A program made the position numbers and the translations under genes. Below are positions 42,457 to 50,392 of a stretch of DNA of 64,000 bases, one piece after another; within the stretch, counting starts at the first letter, position 1, and every line of letters begins with the position of its first letter. Source of the DNA: Orlajensenia stereocauli (GTDB taxonomy: Bacteria > Actinomycetota > Actinomycetes > Actinomycetales > Microbacteriaceae). Below the pieces are notes generated by a model that was not told the origin of the DNA, did not search any database, and worked only from the letters and a program-made list of their open reading frames with translations. The stretch is from assembly GCF_039548895.1 (NCBI RefSeq), contig NZ_JBCLVG010000002.1, one strand, 5' to 3'.

Positions 42457-43727
42457 GGCGTCACCCCGTTGCGCCAGCTCGGCAGGCCCGTTTGCTGGGC
42501 ATCGGATGCAGCGACGCCGCCGCCGGCATCCGTCCCCGCGGTCTCAGCAGCGGACGAGGCGGGGACTGCAGGCGCGGCGTTGGCCACGGGCAGCGTGATG
42601 GTCAGCGTCGCTCCACCGCCCGGCGTCTCGCCGACGGTGAGGTGTCCGCCCACGAGCCCCACCCTCTCGCGCATGCCGGCGAGGCCGAAGCCGCCCGATG
42701 CCCCGTCGGGAACCCCGGCGAGCCCCGACCCGTCGTCGCTGATGGTGAGCACGATCGCGTCGTCCCGGCTCTCGATGCGAACTGATGCCGTGGCTGCCCG
42801 CGCGTGCTTGCGCACGTTCGCGAGACCCTCCTGTGTGCAGCGCAGCAGCACCACCTCGCGTTCGCGGTCGAGGCCCTCGGCATCGACCGTCGTGCTGACC
42901 AGCACGCCGGTCTCGCGCTGGAACCTCTCCGCCAGCCGCTCGATCGCCTCGGCCAGGCTCGACCCAGACGGCACCGCCGCCATCGACGCCACCAGTGAGC
43001 GCGCCTCGGTGAGTGACTCGCGGGCGAGGGCCTCGATCATCTCGATGCTCTCGACGGCGCGCTCCGATCCCTCGAGAGCCGCCACCTCCCCACGGGCACG
43101 TTGCGCCACCATGACGAGTCCGGTGAGGCTCTGCGCGATGGTGTCATGGATCTCGCGGGCCAACCGCTCGCGCTCGCTCGACACCCCGGACTCGCGGGAG
43201 AGCGCAGACAGTTGGCCCTGCGCGGCCTGCAGGTCGGAGAGCAGCTGGGCGCGCTCCTCGCCGTACTCCGCGATGCGGGTGATCCAGAGGCCGAGCGCGA
43301 GCGAGAACATGACCGACAGGGCTGCGATCGCGATGCCGTTCCAGAGGCCGCCCATGCCGTAGCGGGCCGTGTAGCCGACGACGACGGCCGAGCCGACGAG
43401 CAGGTTGGCGAAGACGGCACTGCGCGTGTTCGTGGCGATCGACCAGGCGAAGGGGTAGAGGAAGGTCTGCAGGATGGCGAACGACGGCTCGAAGGCCACG
43501 CCGACAGCGAGGATGACCGAGAACCCCAGCACGGCGACCGCATCGTGCGGGCTGGGAGGTGCGGTGATGCGCCAGCGAGCGTAGGCGAAGTAGAACACCA
43601 GGAATGCAGCCGTGGACGCCCAGGCGCCCCAGTCCGAGGCGATGAGCGAGCCGGCGATCGCCGAGATCGCGGCCACCACGACCGCGACCGCGACCGCGGC
43701 CACGTCCCACCAGCGTCGGTTCTGCAC
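42453..43727 (-). CDS. Sensor histidine kinase, HisKA_3 family
   Basis: The 424-residue kinase has six N-terminal helices (to about residue 150), a coiled linker, a HisKA_3 domain with H194 in REIHDTIAQSLTGLVMVAQ, and a HATPase domain (GLANVRKHARAATASV; DDGSGL; GFGLAGMRERV). The Ala/Ser-rich tail of about 45 residues looks unstructured. It overlaps the response regulator. The GTG start has CAGAGT six bases upstream, a near-match to the leaderless promoter pattern, so it may also be transcribed separately from the exporter genes. Confidence 0.9.
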   Translation of the reverse strand: MQNRRWWDVAAVAVAVVVAAISAIAGSLIASDWGAWASTAAFLVFYFAYARWRITAPPSPHDAVAVLGFSVILAVGVAFEPSFAILQTFLYPFAWSIATNTRSAVFANLLVGSAVVVGYTARYGMGGLWNGIAIAALSVMFSLALGLWITRIAEYGEERAQLLSDLQAAQGQLSALSRESGVSSERERLAREIHDTIAQSLTGLVMVAQRARGEVAALEGSERAVESIEMIEALARESLTEARSLVASMAAVPSGSSLAEAIERLAERFQRETGVLVSTTVDAEGLDREREVVLLRCTQEGLANVRKHARAATASVRIESRDDAIVLTISDDGSGLAGVPDGASGGFGLAGMRERVGLVGGHLTVGETPGGGATLTITLPVANAAPAVPASSAAETAGTDAGGGVAASDAQQTGLPSWRNGVTP

Positions 43728-43785
43728 GGCTCTACTCTGTCACCAACGTGGCGGGCGGCATCCGTGAACGAATCGAGGCGACCCG

Positions 43786-44595
43786 TCAGGCATCCTTGCG
43801 GATCCAGCGGAACGTGAGCCGACTGAGCACCAGGCCGATCACGAGCCAGACCAGGAGGGCGATGGCGACGGCGCCGAGGTCCCAGGTTCCACCCACCTCG
43901 AGCGTCTGGAAGTCCTCGGGCAGGAAGACCGCGCGCATGCCCTGTGCCATCCACTTGAGCGGGAAGATGCTGGCGATGTTCTGCATCCACTCGGGCAGCA
44001 GGTAGAACTGCAGGTAGACACCCGAGATGAACTGCAGGATCAGCACGATCGGGATGACGACGGCGGTCGCGCTGCGTCCGGACCGCGGAAGTGCCGAGAG
44101 GGCGATTCCGAGGAATGCCGAGGTGATGACGCCGAGCACGAAGACCCACGCGAAGGTGAGCCACTTCGACGGCTCCGTGGGCAGGGCGATTCCGAAGAGG
44201 GTCCCGGCCACGAGGAGCAGGAGTGCCGCCTGCAGGATGCCCGTCACGAAGACCTGCCCGATCTTGCCGAGGAAGTAGCTCACGGGGGAGAGCGGAGTGC
44301 CGCCGAGGCGCTTGAGGGTGCCGTCGCCCTTCTCACCCGCGATGTCGACGGCGAGGTTCTGCACGCCGGAGAGCAGCATGCCCGCTGCGAGCATGCCGGG
44401 GAGGTAGTACGCCCCGACGCTGATGGTCGTGGTGCCCGGCCCCGCGCTCACGTCTCCTGACGAGCTGAAGGCCGTCGTGAAGATTCCGAGCATGATGAGC
44501 GGGAACAGGAAGGTGAAGAAGACGGCGTCGGGGGTGCGGAAGTAGCTGGCCGTCTCGTAGCGCACGCGGGAGGCGCCCAGGGTGACGATGCTCAT
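43786..44595 (-). CDS. ABC-2 type exporter permease
   Basis: The 269-residue membrane protein has six helices and the ABC-2 features GEKGDGTLKRLGGTPLSPVSYFLGKIGQVF and the later SGVYLQFYLLPEWMQNIASIFPLKWMAQGMR. It forms the channel of an exporter with the ATPase whose stop codon overlaps its start (ATGA). Likely substrates are lipids, antibiotics or cell-envelope compounds, and none is specified by sequence. It is the second gene of the four-gene operon. Confidence 0.9.
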   Translation of the reverse strand: MSIVTLGASRVRYETASYFRTPDAVFFTFLFPLIMLGIFTTAFSSSGDVSAGPGTTTISVGAYYLPGMLAAGMLLSGVQNLAVDIAGEKGDGTLKRLGGTPLSPVSYFLGKIGQVFVTGILQAALLLLVAGTLFGIALPTEPSKWLTFAWVFVLGVITSAFLGIALSALPRSGRSATAVVIPIVLILQFISGVYLQFYLLPEWMQNIASIFPLKWMAQGMRAVFLPEDFQTLEVGGTWDLGAVAIALLVWLVIGLVLSRLTFRWIRKDA

Positions 44596-45536
44596 GCGAG
44601 CACCTCCTCGTCGTCGGCGGCCGGTGCGGCCGGTGCGGCCGCTGCCGGTGCCGCGGCTACCGGCGTCGCGGCCGCCTCTGTCGCGGCCTGCGAGTCGGCG
44701 ACCAGGCGCAGGTAGATGTCCTCCAGGCTCGGGCGGATCACCTCGAGTTCAGGCGGTTCGTGGCCGAACTCGGCGCACAGGGCGCTGACCAGGGCGCCGG
44801 GCTCGGGCGTCCTGCGTTCGCGCAGGCCGTCGCGATCGCGCCAGCGCACCCGCGGGATGCGTGCGTCGTCGCCGCCGATCTCGTCGAGCGTTCCGATGTC
44901 GATGAGCTTGCCGCCCGCGATGACTCCGACACGATCGCTCAGCTGGGCGGCCTCGTCGAGGTAGTGGGTGGTGAGCAGAATGGTCGTCCCCTCCGATTTC
45001 AGCTGACGGATGAGGGTCCAGAAGTCGCGCCGGGCCTCGGGGTCGAAGCCCGTCGTCGGCTCGTCGAGGAACAGCAGCTCGGGCCGACCGATGATGCCGA
45101 GGGCCACGTCGACCCGACGACGCTGGCCGCCCGAGAGCCGGCTGATGCGGGTCTTCGCCTTCTCCTGGAGTCCGACGGCGGCGATGACCTCGTCGACGCT
45201 GCGCGGGTTCGGGTACAGGCCCGCGAAGTGCCGCAGCTGCTCGGACACCGTCATGACGCCGGATTCCCCACCGGACTGCAGCACGATGCCGAGGCGGGCC
45301 TTCCACGCCAAGCCACCCTTGCCGGGGTCGGTGCCGAGCACGCTCACGTCGCCCTCGGTACGGTCGCGGTAGCCCTCGAGGATCTCGATCGTCGTGGACT
45401 TGCCTGCGCCGTTCGGGCCGAGCAGGGCGAAGGTCTCGCCGCGGTGGATGTCGAAGCTCACACCGTCGACGGCGTGGTGGTGCCCGTACTTCTTGTGCAG
45501 GTCGCGCACCCGCACGACGGATTCAGGTTCGGTCAT
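44592..45536 (-). CDS. ABC exporter ATP-binding protein
   Basis: The 314-residue ATPase has Walker A GPNGAGKST, a Q-loop (IVLQSGGE), the signature LSGGQRRRVDVALG, Walker B LLFLDEPTTGFD and switch TTHYLDEA. The C-terminal extension after about residue 265 ends in an Ala/Pro-rich tail. ATG at 45536 is preferred. The preceding CACTCT plus GGGGGC could be a degenerate leaderless promoter or a ribosome site. An upstream extension would run through REP repeats and is rejected. Confidence 0.92.
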   Translation of the reverse strand: MTEPESVVRVRDLHKKYGHHHAVDGVSFDIHRGETFALLGPNGAGKSTTIEILEGYRDRTEGDVSVLGTDPGKGGLAWKARLGIVLQSGGESGVMTVSEQLRHFAGLYPNPRSVDEVIAAVGLQEKAKTRISRLSGGQRRRVDVALGIIGRPELLFLDEPTTGFDPEARRDFWTLIRQLKSEGTTILLTTHYLDEAAQLSDRVGVIAGGKLIDIGTLDEIGGDDARIPRVRWRDRDGLRERRTPEPGALVSALCAEFGHEPPELEVIRPSLEDIYLRLVADSQAATEAAATPVAAAPAAAAPAAPAADDEEVLA

Positions 45537-45619
45537 GCCCCCAGAGTGGCAGCGGCGGCTCTGCGGCGGCAGCCCCTCGTCGGCTGATTCGCGGCATCCA
45601 CCGAGTGGTGGATGCTCCA

Positions 45620-45740
45620 GCGCTCGCTGAGGGCCGAGCGGAGCGACGCCCGAAGCGTCGCGCCGAGCGGAGCGACGCCCGAAGCGTCGGCTCGCCATCG
45701 GTGCGTTCGGCCGCGGACTCCGTCCGGGCGTCAACGAACG
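45620..45740. repeat. REP-like cluster with an internal 28-bp duplication
   Basis: A type B element (from 45620) has its 28-base core duplicated in tandem (45633-45660 and 45662-45689, starting GCCGAGCGGAGCGACGCC). An inverted type A copy follows at 45701-45740 and overlaps the end of the sigma-factor gene, supplying its stop codon. Confidence 0.8.
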
Positions 45741-47017
45741 GGAAGCGCCGCGCGCCGCCGCTCCAGGTACCGCCGCTCGGGGCCGGGAGGCGCGAGCGCG
45801 ATCGCCGCGTCGTAACGCTCGCCGGCGGCATCCGCTCGCCCGAGTCTGCGCAGGAAGTCGGCCTGGGCGGCCGGCACCAGGTAGTAGCCGTCGAGGGCTC
45901 CGGATGCCGCGACCTCATCGACCGCTCCGAGTCCGACCACGGGGCCATCGGCCATGCCGCGGGCGATGGCGGCGTTCAGTGCGACGACGCGCGAAGGGTC
46001 CGCTGCGGCCAGCCCGGCGTACAGCGCTGCGATGCGCGCATAGTCGGTGGCGTCGGACGACGCCGCCGTCGCATGGCAGGCCGCGATGCTCGCCAGGGCC
46101 TGGTAGCGGTCGGGCACGGGCTCCAGTCGGTAGGAGGCGTCGAGCGCGTTCAGTCCGCGCCGGATCGCCAGCGCATCCCAGCGCGAGCGGTCCTGGTCTT
46201 CGAGCGACACCAGCTCGCCGTCGGCATCGGTGCGCCCGGCGCGACGTGCGTGCTGCAGCAGCATCAGGGCGAGCAGCCCCTGAGCCGACGCCGACCGGGG
46301 CAGCAGTTCGGTGAGCAGGCTGCCCACGCGGATCGCCTCCCGCGAGAGTGCCTCGTCGTGGGCGGCGTCATCCGTCAGCGTGTAGCCCGCGTTGAAGACG
46401 AGGTACAGCACGGCCAGCACGCCCCCGAGCCTCTCGTCGAGGAGCTCGGCCGGCGGCACGCGATAGGGGATTCCGGCGTTCTGGATCTTGCGCTTGGCCC
46501 GCACCAGCCGCTGCGCCATGGTCGCCTCCGGCACGAGGAACGCCCGCGCGATCTCGGGAGTCGTGAGCCCGGCGACGGTGCGCAGGGTGAGCGCCACCCG
46601 GGCCTCGATCGCGAGAGCCGGGTGGCAGCAGGTGAAGATGAGGCGCAGGCGGTCGTCGTCGATGTCGTGCCCGGAGTCGTACTCGCGGTCGGGCCGGTCG
46701 AGCTCGTCCATCATCGCCACCTCCCTCATCTTCAGCGCCTCGTTCGCGGAGCGACGGATGCGGTCGAGCGCGCCGTTCCGCGCCACCGTCGTGATCCACG
46801 CCCCGGGGTTGCGGGGCACTCCCTCTACAGGCCAACGCTCGATCGCCTTGGTGAACGCGTCCTGCGCGGCATCCTCGGCCAATGACCAGTCACGGGTCAC
46901 TCGGATGAGGCTCGCCACGATGCGCGACCACTCCGCCGCGTGGGCAGCGGAGACGGCTGCGGCGACGACATCCGGAGTCGCGGCATCCGTGATCGCAGCA
47001 TCAGCATCCCTCGTCAC
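45731..47017 (-). CDS. ECF sigma factor, ECF42-like (DUF6596)
   Basis: The 428-residue protein has a sigma-70 region 2 (ASLIRVTRDWSLAEDAAQDAFTKAIERW; NPGAWITTVARNGALDRIRR) and region 4 (LTLRTVAGLTTPEIARAFLVPEATMAQRLVRAKRKI). A C-terminal extension of about 230 residues of TPR/DUF6596 type (LYLVFNAGYT; LLALMLLQHARR) is the hallmark of ECF42. That group is encoded beside DGPF (YCII) proteins and has no anti-sigma factor, as here. The GTG start overlaps the stop of the upstream YCII gene. Confidence 0.9.
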   Translation of the reverse strand: MTRDADAAITDAATPDVVAAAVSAAHAAEWSRIVASLIRVTRDWSLAEDAAQDAFTKAIERWPVEGVPRNPGAWITTVARNGALDRIRRSANEALKMREVAMMDELDRPDREYDSGHDIDDDRLRLIFTCCHPALAIEARVALTLRTVAGLTTPEIARAFLVPEATMAQRLVRAKRKIQNAGIPYRVPPAELLDERLGGVLAVLYLVFNAGYTLTDDAAHDEALSREAIRVGSLLTELLPRSASAQGLLALMLLQHARRAGRTDADGELVSLEDQDRSRWDALAIRRGLNALDASYRLEPVPDRYQALASIAACHATAASSDATDYARIAALYAGLAAADPSRVVALNAAIARGMADGPVVGLGAVDEVAASGALDGYYLVPAAQADFLRRLGRADAAGERYDAAIALAPPGPERRYLERRRAALPVR

Positions 47018-47361
47018 GCCAGCGGTTCCCCGTTCGCCTGCGCGAGTGGACGTAGCTCGATGCGGCCGAAGCGGGCCATCGCGTGCGTCCTGGCGATCGT
47101 GATGGCCTCGTCGAGATCGGCGCAGTCCAGCACGGCGAATCCGGCGATCCACTCCTTCGACTCGGTGAACGGCCCGTCGGTGACGATCAACTCGCCGCCG
47201 CGCATGCGCACTGTCGTGGCCTCGTCGGCCGGGCGCAGGCGCCGTTTGTCGAGCATCACCCCGCGCTCCTCGAGGTCGGCGTCCCACCGGGCGTAGTCGT
47301 CGTCGGCGGCCACATAGGGCTCGCCATCCGGATCCACCACGACGAACATGACGTACTGCAT
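47014..47361 (-). CDS. YCII-related DGPF-domain protein, copy 2
   Basis: The 115-residue protein has the YCII/DGPF fold. The N-terminal strand is MQYVMFVVVDPDGEPY, and the diagnostic TDGPFTESKEWIAGFAVLDC is followed by DEAITIARTHAMARFGRIELRPL. DGPF proteins accompany ECF42 sigma factors and are thought to be part of their regulation or output. It starts five bases after the first copy ends and overlaps the sigma factor gene. It is a paralogue of the upstream gene with the same length. Confidence 0.88.
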   Translation of the reverse strand: MQYVMFVVVDPDGEPYVAADDDYARWDADLEERGVMLDKRRLRPADEATTVRMRGGELIVTDGPFTESKEWIAGFAVLDCADLDEAITIARTHAMARFGRIELRPLAQANGEPLA

Positions 47362-47366
47362 GAGTC

Positions 47367-47714
47367 TCAGCCCTCCGAGTCGAGGCCGAGGGTCCAGAAC
47401 TCGCGCACCTCGATGCGTCCGAACCGGGCCATCGGATGCCGCGACGCGATCTCGACCGCCTCGTCGAGCGAGGCGCACTCGAGGATGTCGAAGCCGGCGA
47501 TCCACTCCTTCGACTCGGTGAACGGGCCGTCGGTGACGAGCAACTCGTCGCCGCGCACCCGCACGACGCGGGCGTCCTGCGGCTCGCGCAGGCGATCGCC
47601 GAGTACTCCGATGCCGCTGCCGTAGACCTCCTTCACCCAGTCCCGGATGTCGTCCTTCCCGGCGTCGTACGGCTCGGCCTCGGGGTCCGTGGCCACGAAC
47701 AACATGTAACGCAT
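47367..47714 (-). CDS. YCII-related DGPF-domain protein, copy 1
   Basis: The 115-residue protein is colinear with the next gene and shares TDGPFTESKEWIAGF and the MARFGRIE segment, so the pair arose by tandem duplication. ATG at 47714 has AGGAGA upstream. A TAGCGT -10 box lies further upstream (around 47757) and would start transcription of the three-gene unit. The catalytic role, if any, is unknown. Confidence 0.88.
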   Translation of the reverse strand: MRYMLFVATDPEAEPYDAGKDDIRDWVKEVYGSGIGVLGDRLREPQDARVVRVRGDELLVTDGPFTESKEWIAGFDILECASLDEAVEIASRHPMARFGRIEVREFWTLGLDSEG

Positions 47715-47836
47715 CTGTTCTCCTGCTCTCGTCGTCTGCACCGCGCGACTTCTCGTCACGCTACGTCAGTACGACGAACAGGGGAACGGCGGAATCGACA
47801 GGTGTGCGGATTCGGCTCGATTCGTTGCCGAGCGTC

Positions 47837-48541
47837 CTAGAGCGGCAGTACGAGCAGCACGCCGAGCACGATCATGACGGCCGCGATCACTCCGTCGAGG
47901 ATGCGCCAGGCCCGCGGAGACCGCAGCACGCGGCCGAGGTGGCCCGCTCCGATGCCGAGTGCCGAGAACCAGATGATGCTGGCTGCCATGGCGCCCACTG
48001 CGAACCACCAGCGCTCGTCGGCGTAGCTGTTGGCGACGGATCCGAGCAGGAACAGGGTGTCGAGGTACACGTGCGGGTTCAGCCAGGTGAGGGCGAGGGT
48101 CGTCGTGACGACTGCGGTGACGGATGCCGCGACTCGGGGCGCGCGCGTTGCTGTGGCGACGCCTGCGCTTATGCCACCGCTCGCCGGGCCTGCGGCATCC
48201 GTCGCCGGAGCATCAACCGGAGTGCCCTCGGAGGCGTCGACGAGTCCGCCTTCGCCGCTCCACGCCCGCCGGGCCGCGAGCAGTCCGTAGGTGATGAGGA
48301 ATGCGGCCCCGGCCCAGCGCACCACGACCACGAGCCACGGAAGGTGCTGCAGCGCGGCGCCGATTCCGCTGACGCCGACCGCGATGAGAACGGCGTCGGA
48401 GATGGCACAGATGGCGATGACGACGATCACGTGCTCACGGCGCATGCCCTGCCGCAGCACGTAGAGGTTCTGCGCGCCGATGGCGATGATGAGCGAGAAG
48501 CCGACGCCGAGACCGGCGAGCAGGGGCACGAGGGGGAGCAT
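47837..48541 (-). CDS. lysE: LysE/ArgO-family basic amino acid exporter
   Basis: The 234-residue membrane protein has six helices and the LysE start LLAGLGVGFSLIIAIGAQNLYVLRQGMRREH. The conserved WLNPHVYLDT precedes helix 4. Family members export lysine and arginine when intracellular levels rise. It is divergent from a LysR-type regulator of the LysG/ArgP branch, the classic pairing. The ATG at 48541 follows a TAGCGT -10 box by seven bases, so the transcript is leaderless. An upstream in-frame start is excluded. Confidence 0.92.
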   Translation of the reverse strand: MLPLVPLLAGLGVGFSLIIAIGAQNLYVLRQGMRREHVIVVIAICAISDAVLIAVGVSGIGAALQHLPWLVVVVRWAGAAFLITYGLLAARRAWSGEGGLVDASEGTPVDAPATDAAGPASGGISAGVATATRAPRVAASVTAVVTTTLALTWLNPHVYLDTLFLLGSVANSYADERWWFAVGAMAASIIWFSALGIGAGHLGRVLRSPRAWRILDGVIAAVMIVLGVLLVLPL

Positions 48542-48548
48542 GGTGACG

Positions 48549-48554
48549 ACGCTA
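48549..48554 (-). promoter_or_regulatory. Leaderless promoter -10 box (lysE)
   Basis: TAGCGT on the minus strand ends seven bases before the lysE ATG, within the 72-bp divergent control region. Confidence 0.65.
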
Positions 48555-48599
48555 CGGGCCCATTGGTCATCAATCCAGCTCAAGATTCTGTACCTGCAT

Positions 48600-48605
48600 T
48601 AGCGT
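48600..48605 (+). promoter_or_regulatory. Leaderless promoter -10 box (lysG)
   Basis: TAGCGT, the same hexamer as used for lysE, ends eight bases before the lysG ATG. Confidence 0.6.
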
Positions 48606-48613
48606 TGCTTCAC

Positions 48614-49516
48614 ATGGAGATCCCGCTCGATCTGGCCCGCACCCTGCTCGCCGTCGTCGACGCCGGCACCCTCGAGGCCGCGGCCCGAGACCTGCGCCTC
48701 ACGCCGTCGGCCGTGAGCCAGCGCGTCAAGGCGCTCGAGCAGCGACTCGGACGCGTGCTGCTCGTGCGCTCCAAGCCGGTCCGGGCGACGGATGCCGGTG
48801 CCGCCGTCGTGCGCCTCGCCCGCCAGACCGCCCTGCTCGAGCACGATGCGCTCGCCGCTGTCGGACTCGACGAGGAGCAGGTGACGCGCATGCCGCTCGC
48901 GGTGAACGCCGACAGCCTGGCCACGTGGATCCTGCCGCCGCTCGCGCGCGTGGCCGCATCCGTTCCCGTGGTCTTCGACCTGCACCGCGAAGACCAGGAC
49001 TACACGGCCGAGCTCCTCGAGACCGGAGCCGTCATGGCTGCGGTCACGTCGCGGGAGGCGCCGGTGGCCGGCTGCACGTCGAGCCGTCTCGGGGCGATGC
49101 GCTATCTGGCCGTCGCCTCGCCGGCGTTCCGGGATCGCTGGCTGCCGGGTCATCGGGGGAGTCCGGGGCATCCGGATGTCGCGGACTACGCGCTCGCTCC
49201 CAGCGTGTACTTCGACCGCCGTGACGACCTGCAGGCGTTGGCGTTGCGGGAGTACGGCGTGCCCAGCGACCCTCCGTTGCACTACGTGCCGGCATCCGCC
49301 GACTTCGCCCGGGCAGTGCTTCTCGGGATGGGCTGGGGGATGCTGCCGGAGGCCCAATGCGCCGAGGCCCTCGCGGCCGGCGAGCTCGTTCGATTGCAGC
49401 CGCACAGGTCGATCGACGTGCCGCTCTTCTGGCAGCAGTGGAACCTGCGCTCCGAGCTGCTCACGGCGGTCGCCGACGCCGTGGCGGATGCCGCACGCGA
49501 GGCGTTGCGCCCCTGA
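48614..49516 (+). CDS. lysG: LysR-family regulator of lysE, LysG/ArgP type
   Basis: The 300-residue LysR-type regulator has the HTH TLEAAARDLRLTPSAVSQRVKALEQRLGRVLLVRSKPVRATDAG, which in the LysG/ArgP branch reads almost exactly so. Its co-inducer domain contains VNADSLATWILPPL. LysG activates lysE when lysine, arginine or histidine accumulates. The gene is divergent from lysE across 72 bp. The start is fixed by the -10 box upstream. Longer frames cross the lysE gene. Confidence 0.92.
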   Translation: MEIPLDLARTLLAVVDAGTLEAAARDLRLTPSAVSQRVKALEQRLGRVLLVRSKPVRATDAGAAVVRLARQTALLEHDALAAVGLDEEQVTRMPLAVNADSLATWILPPLARVAASVPVVFDLHREDQDYTAELLETGAVMAAVTSREAPVAGCTSSRLGAMRYLAVASPAFRDRWLPGHRGSPGHPDVADYALAPSVYFDRRDDLQALALREYGVPSDPPLHYVPASADFARAVLLGMGWGMLPEAQCAEALAAGELVRLQPHRSIDVPLFWQQWNLRSELLTAVADAVADAAREALRP

Positions 49517-49524
49517 GCGCGTGG

Positions 49525-49589
49525 CGAATGCAGGATGAGGCTCGACTCGGCAGCGATACGCGGCCAGGTCGCGCCTCATCCTGCATTCG
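49525..49589. terminator. 17-bp long-loop inverted repeat after lysG
   Basis: CGAATGCAGGATGAGGC at 49525-49541 is perfectly complementary to 49573-49589, with a 31-base loop. It lies between convergent stops, like the element at 41713-41770, and may terminate both transcripts. Confidence 0.65.
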
Positions 49590-49595
49590 TGCGCG

Positions 49596-50303
49596 CTACG
49601 AGGCGAGTGCCGGCACCGGCGGCGCGACCCGTCGGATGCCGCGCCTGATGAACACGGCACCCAGCGCCACGAGCCACACGCTCCAGAGCACGTAGCCGAT
49701 GAAATTGGCTGCATCCGCTCCGGGAACTCCGAACGGGATGAGGTCGCCGGTCAGGATGAGGGCGGCCGAGGCGAACCCGAGTACGGCGAGCAACCGACCG
49801 ATCACTGCGGCGCGACGCAGAGCGATGACCACGAGCATCGTCCATGCGGCGGTGAAGAGGTAGCCGAGCGTCTCGCCGACCGCCTGGCCGAGCACGGCGT
49901 TGAGGGTGGAGAACTGCGCGGTGATGTCGGCCCGCCGTGCTGGTGTCGCATCGCCCATCGCTGCGGCGAGGAACGGCACGATGAGCGGCCAGCGCAGGAG
50001 TCCGACGACCTGCACCACGGCGGCGGCGATCCCCACGATCGCGGCTGCCGTTCCGATGCGGCCTGCCGGCACGTGCCGCGCGATGCGGACGGCGATCGGC
50101 GCCATCATGGCCGCTCCGGCAGCGAGCAGCGTGAAGCCGACGCCGATGACGAACGGGTCGGCTGCGAAACGGGCCAGCACCTCGGTCGCCGGTCGCTGCA
50201 GGATGTCGGGGTAGTCGAAGGCGATGCCGAGCAGCATGAACGCGGCGTTCACCACGACGGCGCTGGCGATGAGCATGAGCCCGGTGACGGTGGTCCTCTT
50301 CAT
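49596..50303 (-). CDS. DUF4386 membrane protein
   Basis: The 235-residue protein has six helices. FDYPDILQRPATEVLARF and the later TGDLIPFGVPGADAANFIGYVLWSVWLVALG resemble DUF4386-type integral membrane proteins of unknown function. ATG at 50303 is preferred because TAGAGT ends seven bases upstream. A GTG nine bases earlier lies inside that -10 box. It is divergent from a TetR regulator, with two palindromic sites between them, so its expression is probably repressed by that protein. Confidence 0.75.
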   Translation of the reverse strand: MKRTTVTGLMLIASAVVVNAAFMLLGIAFDYPDILQRPATEVLARFAADPFVIGVGFTLLAAGAAMMAPIAVRIARHVPAGRIGTAAAIVGIAAAVVQVVGLLRWPLIVPFLAAAMGDATPARRADITAQFSTLNAVLGQAVGETLGYLFTAAWTMLVVIALRRAAVIGRLLAVLGFASAALILTGDLIPFGVPGADAANFIGYVLWSVWLVALGAVFIRRGIRRVAPPVPALAS

Positions 50304-50310
50304 GATCTGC

Positions 50311-50316
50311 ACTCTA
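50311..50316 (-). promoter_or_regulatory. Leaderless promoter -10 box (DUF4386 gene)
   Basis: TAGAGT on the minus strand ends seven bases before the ATG and is four bases from operator 1. Confidence 0.65.
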
Positions 50317-50319
50317 TTT

Positions 50320-50334
50320 CTGTACGGTGTTCAG
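50320..50334. promoter_or_regulatory. Candidate TetR operator 1
   Basis: CTGTACGGTGTTCAG is an imperfect palindrome (five of six arm bases match) immediately upstream of the DUF4386 -10 box. Confidence 0.7.
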
Positions 50335-50353
50335 TGATGCCAATGCCCTAAGA

Positions 50354-50368
50354 CTGCACGGTGTACAG
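50354..50368. promoter_or_regulatory. Candidate TetR operator 2
   Basis: CTGCACGGTGTACAG repeats operator 1 with two changes, 34 bp away. It overlaps TACAGT (50364-50369), the likely -10 box of the tetR gene. Confidence 0.7.
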
Positions 50369-50392
50369 TGATCTTGTCAAGAGGAGAACTTC

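Noticed and set aside
50304..50312. GTG at 50312 as start of the DUF4386 protein
   Set aside because: It lies within the TAGAGT -10 box, and the ATG at 50303 fits the leaderless pattern.
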